In this document: positions 5,796 to 9,440 of the stretch, in pieces
How the letters are laid out: every line of letters begins with the position of its first letter
Numbering within the stretch: position 1 is the first letter of the stretch
Source: an uncultured Lachnospiraceae bacterium
GTDB taxonomy: Bacteria > Bacillota_A > Clostridia > Lachnospirales > Lachnospiraceae
Assembly (NCBI GenBank): GCA_946613735.1
Contig: CAMOFS010000037.1
Coordinates: 1-9,440 of the forward strand
Direction of reading: 5' to 3'
Length of the DNA stretch: 9,440 nt
Program-made: the position numbers and the translations under genes
The notes under the pieces: generated by a model
Databases searched by the model: none
What the model saw: only the letters and a program-made list of their open reading frames with translations
Told to the model about the DNA's origin: nothing

Positions 5796-8122
5796 AGTGT
5801 ATTATTTTAGCGGGGGGCTCGGGCGACAGGCTCTGGCCCCTTTCTCGTAAGAACGACCCCAAGCAGTTTTTAAGACTGGGTCGTGATATATCAATATTCC
5901 AGGATACCATCACAAGGAATCTGTCGTTGTGTGATGGTTTTCTTATTGTGACCAACAATGACTACCGGGACATCGTGGAGAACCAGATGCAGATGTTCCA
6001 GGGTATATCCTATCAGGTGATCTTAGAAGAGGAGGGCAGAGGAACCGCGGCGGCGGTGGCTCTGGCCATTTTGTCATACCCGGAAGACGAGGAGATACTG
6101 ATACTTCCCTCTGATCTGATCATCTCCGGGGAGAGCTATTCTGAGCTTATCTATGAGGGCAGGGAAAAATGCAGGCAGGATCGCATAGTCCTCTATGGCA
6201 TCACTCCCGAGAATCCTAAAAAGAGTTACGGCTACATCAGATTCAGTGGTGATGAGGTGACCCGTTTTATAGAAAAGCCCTCTGCCGAGCTGGCAAAGGA
6301 GATCTTTAGTGAGCCGGATGTATTATGGAATTCCGGTATGATCCTGGGTCGTGCCGGGATCATTATGGATGAGCTAAAAAAACAGGCATCGGAATTTTGC
6401 AGACGCATGAGACCGGTATTTGACCAGGGACAGATCAAAGATTCCCATACTACTTTTTTTTCAAAAGAACTGTTCAAGGATATAGAAAAGCACAGTATCG
6501 AGCAGCTGCTTCTGGAGGGCAGTGACAGACTCTCCGTCATCAGGCTGCGCTGTAAGTGGAGCGATGTTTCCGATTTTTCTTCCATGGAAAAGCTTCTCGA
6601 AAATGATGGGTCCGTAAAACCCATCATCAATGACTCTGAGGATGTATCAGTGATCAATTCGGACACCTCCAGGCTGGTGGTGGTAAATGGGATACATGAC
6701 GCATACGTTATCACCACGCCTGATGTGACCTATGTTACCGATAAGTCCGGGGCCAATAAAATAAAGGACATCATGAGAGAAAAGGCTGCCGCTTACGGAG
6801 AGTATTTTAATGAAAATCCACTGGTGGGCAGAACCTGGGGTACCAGGGAGGTGATCCATCGTGAGCCGGGCTATCGGGTGAGAAAGATAGTCATCTATCC
6901 GGGGGGATCCATCTCGCGTCACACCCATGAAAAGCGTAATGAAAACTATTCCGTGGTAAGCGGAGTGCTTTCGGTGGAGCTTGCTGACAGGACAGTAGAG
7001 CTGAAGCAGGGTGATGGGATTAATATTTTGCCAGGAATGGTACATAGGGTGTATAATGGGTCTGACAGTGAAGTCATTGCCATAGAGGTTGACACCGGTG
7101 CCGAGATCGAGGAGCAGGACATGGTGTATCTTGTATCGGAAAGTGTCTCCGATTTGCCGGCACTTTACAAGCTGTCTCCAACCTACAAGGATTATCTATG
7201 GGGCGGCAGCAGGCTCCGGGATGTATATAAAAAGAATACACCATATGATATTACGGCGGAGTCATGGGAACTGTCTGCACATCCGGACGGACCGTCTACC
7301 ATATGCGGCGGAGCTTTTGACGATATGAGCTTTGACGCATTTGTAAAGGAGCATGGAGATGAGGTGCTTGGTTGGAAGAACCAGAACCTGGACCGTTTCC
7401 CACTTTTGATCAAGTTTATTGATGCGAAAAAGGACCTGTCCATACAGATACACCCGGACGATGATTATGCTTTTATCAATGAGGGCGAGTTTGGGAAAAA
7501 CGAAGTATGGTATGTGATGGATGCTGAGCCCGGAGCATATTTGTATTGCGGACTTAAGGAAAAGACCACGGTGGATGAGCTAAAAACCTGCCTTAAGGAC
7601 AACACCGTTACGAAGCTTTTGAACCGGGTGGAGGTCAAAAAGGGCGATGTTGTTTTTATTCCCACAGGGACTATTCACGCCATCGGTGCTGGAGTGTTCA
7701 TTTGTGAGATACAGCAGTCATCCAACTGTACCTACAGGCTCTATGACTATGAACGCGTGGATAAGGATGGGAAAAAGCGTCCACTCCATATAGAAAAAGC
7801 TTTGGATGTGGTGGATCTTGAGCCTTATGTGAAGAATTCATACGGCTACAGTGAGCCGGTGACGGACTATGAGGGCAATACTGCCCAGACACTTTGCCGT
7901 TGTAAATATTTTGAATCCGTGAAATATCAGGTTTGCGGTGAGCTACAGATCAGGATGGATGACGCATCGTTTTTGTCCATCGTGATCTTAAACGGATCGG
8001 GGAAGATATTTACCGGTGATGAAAGGATAGACTTTGAGCCCGGCGAGAGCATATTTGTATCATCCGGGCGCAGGGTGATCCATGTAGAGGGATGTTGTGA
8101 GTTTATAGCTACGCGGGTATAG
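5792..8122 (+). CDS. Fusion: mannose-1-phosphate guanylyltransferase-like domain + type II isomerase-like cupin + type I mannose-6-phosphate isomerase
   Basis: This 776-residue protein joins three modules. Residues 1 to about 265 are a nucleotidyltransferase of the ManC group (AGGSGDRLWPLSR from 7, K24 in PKQFL, FIEKP, WNSGM 179-183, D258). Residues about 344-445 are a cupin like the isomerase half of type II ManC/AlgA enzymes, with possible metal ligands H377, H379, E384 and H418. Residues about 455-776 are a complete type I mannose-6-phosphate isomerase (ManA) with likely zinc ligands Q552, H554 (SIQIHPDD), E571 (NEVWY) and H629 (GTIHA), and RLYDY with R649. The isomerase converts fructose 6-phosphate to mannose 6-phosphate. 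The guanylyltransferase domain deviates at several conserved positions, so GDP-mannose synthesis by it is uncertain. The start overlaps the mutase stop, and only a weak GAGA (5781-5784) precedes it, so coupling is likely. There is no internal stop or frameshift. Confidence 0.93.
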   Translation: MKCIILAGGSGDRLWPLSRKNDPKQFLRLGRDISIFQDTITRNLSLCDGFLIVTNNDYRDIVENQMQMFQGISYQVILEEEGRGTAAAVALAILSYPEDEEILILPSDLIISGESYSELIYEGREKCRQDRIVLYGITPENPKKSYGYIRFSGDEVTRFIEKPSAELAKEIFSEPDVLWNSGMILGRAGIIMDELKKQASEFCRRMRPVFDQGQIKDSHTTFFSKELFKDIEKHSIEQLLLEGSDRLSVIRLRCKWSDVSDFSSMEKLLENDGSVKPIINDSEDVSVINSDTSRLVVVNGIHDAYVITTPDVTYVTDKSGANKIKDIMREKAAAYGEYFNENPLVGRTWGTREVIHREPGYRVRKIVIYPGGSISRHTHEKRNENYSVVSGVLSVELADRTVELKQGDGINILPGMVHRVYNGSDSEVIAIEVDTGAEIEEQDMVYLVSESVSDLPALYKLSPTYKDYLWGGSRLRDVYKKNTPYDITAESWELSAHPDGPSTICGGAFDDMSFDAFVKEHGDEVLGWKNQNLDRFPLLIKFIDAKKDLSIQIHPDDDYAFINEGEFGKNEVWYVMDAEPGAYLYCGLKEKTTVDELKTCLKDNTVTKLLNRVEVKKGDVVFIPTGTIHAIGAGVFICEIQQSSNCTYRLYDYERVDKDGKKRPLHIEKALDVVDLEPYVKNSYGYSEPVTDYEGNTAQTLCRCKYFESVKYQVCGELQIRMDDASFLSIVILNGSGKIFTGDERIDFEPGESIFVSSGRRVIHVEGCCEFIATRV

Positions 8123-8145
8123 GAGATTTGAATCCTATTGATCAT

Positions 8146-8150
8146 GGAGG
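8146..8150 (+). promoter_or_regulatory. Ribosome binding site of manC
   Basis: GGAGG lies six bases before the ATG at 8157, in the 34-base gap after the fusion gene. It fixes the start and gives this gene independent, probably efficient initiation, unlike the coupled start of the fusion gene. Confidence 0.75.
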
Positions 8151-8156
8151 TTTGAA

Positions 8157-9242
8157 ATGAGCAGAGTATACGGAGTGATAATGGCCGGCGGTGGAGGTAC
8201 ACGATTCTGGCCGTTGTCCAGGCACACCATGCCAAAACAGCTTTTAAATCTGAGCGGCAAGGATCGCATGATAAATGAGACCGTTGACAGGATCGCTGCA
8301 GTGGCGGACAAGGGCGACATTTTTATCGTCACAAATGTAGACCAGGTCCCCGGCATGCAGGCGGCAGTAACAGTGACAGGACGGGTGGCACCGGACCACA
8401 TTTTAGCAGAACCCTCGGCACGCAACACCGCAGCATGTATCGGCTATGCGGCAATGGAGATCATAAAAAAATATGGTGACGGGATTATGACGATCTTTCC
8501 GTCGGATCACTTTATACGAGATCAAAAAGCTTTTGAGGAAGTGTTGAGATGCGCCTGTGATGTGGCGGAAAAGGAAAACTGCCTGGTGACCTTAGGGATC
8601 ACCCCCACCTTTGCATGTACGGGATATGGGTATATCAAGTACGACCGATCCTCGGCAGGTGAGGGCCTTTTTGCATGTAGGGTGGAGGAGTTCCGTGAGA
8701 AGCCGGATGCCGCCACGGCAGAAAAGTATGTCAAAAGTGGAGACTACGCATGGAATTCGGGCATGTTTGTCTGGAAGGCTTCGGTGATATTGGATCAGAT
8801 GAAGGAGCTTTTGCCTGATGTGTATGAATGCATTGAACGAATAGGGGATGCCATGGGAACGCCTGAGGAGAAGAAGGTGATCGCCGAGGTATATCCCACT
8901 ATTCCATCCGTTTCCATTGACTACGGCATTATGGAAAAGGCATCCGATGTTCGCGTGATATCTGCTGATATGGGCTGGTCCGATGTGGGCAGCTGGGACA
9001 ACCTCGGGGAGATCTATGATGAAGACAACGATGGTAATGTTTTTGCCGGAGACCACCTGGCCATAGACACCAAGGGCTGCATCACATACTCGCAGGACCG
9101 CCTCATTACCACCATAGGGGTTTCGGATCTTATAGTGGTGGAGACTGAGGACGCCATCTTAGTCTGTGATAAGTCACGCGCCCAGGATGTGAAGCTGGCA
9201 GTAGAAAAACTAAAGTCCGAAGGACGTAAAGAGCTATTATAA
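8157..9242 (+). CDS. manC: Mannose-1-phosphate guanylyltransferase (stand-alone)
   Basis: This 361-residue enzyme makes GDP-mannose from mannose 1-phosphate and GTP in the cytoplasm. The motifs of the single-domain guanylyltransferase are all present: AGGGGTRFWPLSR (10-22) with K27 in PKQLL, RNTAA (89-93), FPSDHF (114-119), TGYGYI, FREKP, WNSGM (199-203), SIDYGIME (253-260) and GWSDVGSWD (273-281). D117 and D276 are the probable metal ligands. The length fits the short family without an isomerase tail. It ends with a cupin-free beta-strand region (DRLITTIGVSDLIVVET) typical of these enzymes. It is probably the main GDP-mannose source here, because the related domain in the preceding fusion has lost several of these motifs. 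It follows the fusion gene by 34 bases and appears to be the last gene of the run. The product could feed capsule, glycan or GDP-fucose-type sugars; no glycosyltransferase is in the window. Confidence 0.95.
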   Translation: MSRVYGVIMAGGGGTRFWPLSRHTMPKQLLNLSGKDRMINETVDRIAAVADKGDIFIVTNVDQVPGMQAAVTVTGRVAPDHILAEPSARNTAACIGYAAMEIIKKYGDGIMTIFPSDHFIRDQKAFEEVLRCACDVAEKENCLVTLGITPTFACTGYGYIKYDRSSAGEGLFACRVEEFREKPDAATAEKYVKSGDYAWNSGMFVWKASVILDQMKELLPDVYECIERIGDAMGTPEEKKVIAEVYPTIPSVSIDYGIMEKASDVRVISADMGWSDVGSWDNLGEIYDEDNDGNVFAGDHLAIDTKGCITYSQDRLITTIGVSDLIVVETEDAILVCDKSRAQDVKLAVEKLKSEGRKELL

Positions 9243-9252
9243 ACTATCCAGT

Positions 9253-9325
9253 GTCACCCAGAGAGCGTTTGTCACCCAGAGAGCGTTTGTCACCCAGAGA
9301 GCGTTTGTCACCCTGAGTGTTTTTT
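9253..9325 (+). repeat. Tandem array of half-repeats: three exact 18-bp units plus a diverged fourth
   Basis: GTCACCCAGAGAGCGTTT occurs three times head to tail with no change (9253-9270, 9271-9288, 9289-9306). It is followed by GTCACCCTGAGTGTTTTTT (9307-9325). Each unit begins GTCA-CC-GAG, like the left end of the interspersed repeat GTCATCCTGAG, so the array looks like an expansion of that half. There are no spacers, so it is not a CRISPR array. It lies 10 bases after the manC stop. Confidence 0.88.
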
Positions 9326-9351
9326 GTCATCCTGAGCGAAGCGAAGGATCT
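9326..9351 (+). repeat. Interspersed repeat, full forward copy after the tandem array
   Basis: GTCATCCTGAGCGAAG followed by CGAAGGATCT is identical to bases 2191-2216. It closes the tandem array of half-repeats and lies 35 bases before the next gene's start. An ATCCT/AGGAT pair inside it could form a small stem around a GC-GAA-GC core. Confidence 0.88.
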
Positions 9352-9374
9352 CGAAACAAGGGATCTTTAAAGAG

Positions 9375-9379
9375 AGGAG
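9375..9379 (+). promoter_or_regulatory. Ribosome binding site that selects the ATG at 9387
   Basis: AGGAG lies seven bases before the ATG at 9387 but only one base before the in-frame ATG at 9381. The usual spacing of about 5-9 bases therefore picks 9387 as the start. Confidence 0.7.
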
Positions 9380-9386
9380 TATGGTT

Positions 9387-9440
9387 ATGTCAAAAGAAAT
9401 CCACGGCGAAGCCGAACTGACTTTTTTCGAAGCCACAAGT
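9387..9440 (+). CDS. Start of an unrecognised protein (3' end outside window)
   Basis: Eighteen codons are visible, reading MSKEIHGEAELTFFEATS, with no stop before the window edge. The start is chosen from the AGGAG at 9375-9379. I do not recognise the protein from this fragment; there is no clear signal peptide or motif. It is separated from manC by 144 bases filled mostly by repeats, so it may or may not be in the same transcript. I found no convincing promoter in that gap. Confidence 0.6.
   Translation, partial: MSKEIHGEAELTFFEATS

Noticed and set aside
9307..9325. An intrinsic terminator for the manC operon at the T-run 9320-9325
   Set aside because: Six T residues are present, but I found no convincing stem directly before them; only a three-base CAC/GTG pairing is possible.
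9253..9351. A CRISPR array
   Set aside because: The 18-bp units follow each other directly with no unique spacers, and no cas genes are present.

Overview
The window looks like chromosomal DNA from an anaerobic, moderate-G+C member of the Firmicutes, most likely Clostridia/Lachnospiraceae. This is inferred from the two-subunit transketolase, the OppF-type ATPase with an ADECISALD Walker B region, the PgcA-type phosphohexomutase and the strong AGGAGG ribosome binding sites. Every convincing gene is on the + strand.

Layout: (1) 1-641 is the 3' part of an oligopeptide/dipeptide ABC transporter ATPase, followed by a 15-bp hairpin (685-717) that probably ends that operon. (2) 741-2138 is an ATPase of the archaeal-type/DUF234 family with its own plausible promoter (655-683). 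Its Walker B glutamate and most of its C-terminal nuclease-like active site are replaced. (3) 2122-2217 is a cluster of three copies of a short interspersed repeat (core GTCATCCTGAGCGAAGCG); the first copy supplies the stop codon of the ATPase gene. (4) 2248-9242 is a tight five-gene run with gaps of 31, 22, -4 and 34 bases: transketolase N-terminal and C-terminal subunits, a PgcA-type phosphohexomutase, a 776-residue fusion protein, and a stand-alone mannose-1-phosphate guanylyltransferase. (5) 9253-9351 holds three exact 18-bp tandem units, a diverged fourth unit and one more full repeat. (6) A new gene starts at 9387 and runs off the window.

Together the run encodes all steps from fructose-6-phosphate to GDP-mannose. 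The type I isomerase at the end of the fusion would make mannose-6-phosphate, the mutase would make mannose-1-phosphate, and the stand-alone ManC would make GDP-mannose. Transketolase produces and consumes fructose-6-phosphate and links this to the pentose phosphate pathway.

The most unusual items are the fusion protein and the repeats. The fusion has a guanylyltransferase-like domain, a type II isomerase-like cupin and a complete type I zinc isomerase; its guanylyltransferase domain departs from the family at six motifs that the neighbouring ManC keeps. The repeat family sits at gene ends throughout the window and appears to have become part of two coding sequences and one ribosome binding site. 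I see no RNA genes, CRISPR arrays or insertion sequences.
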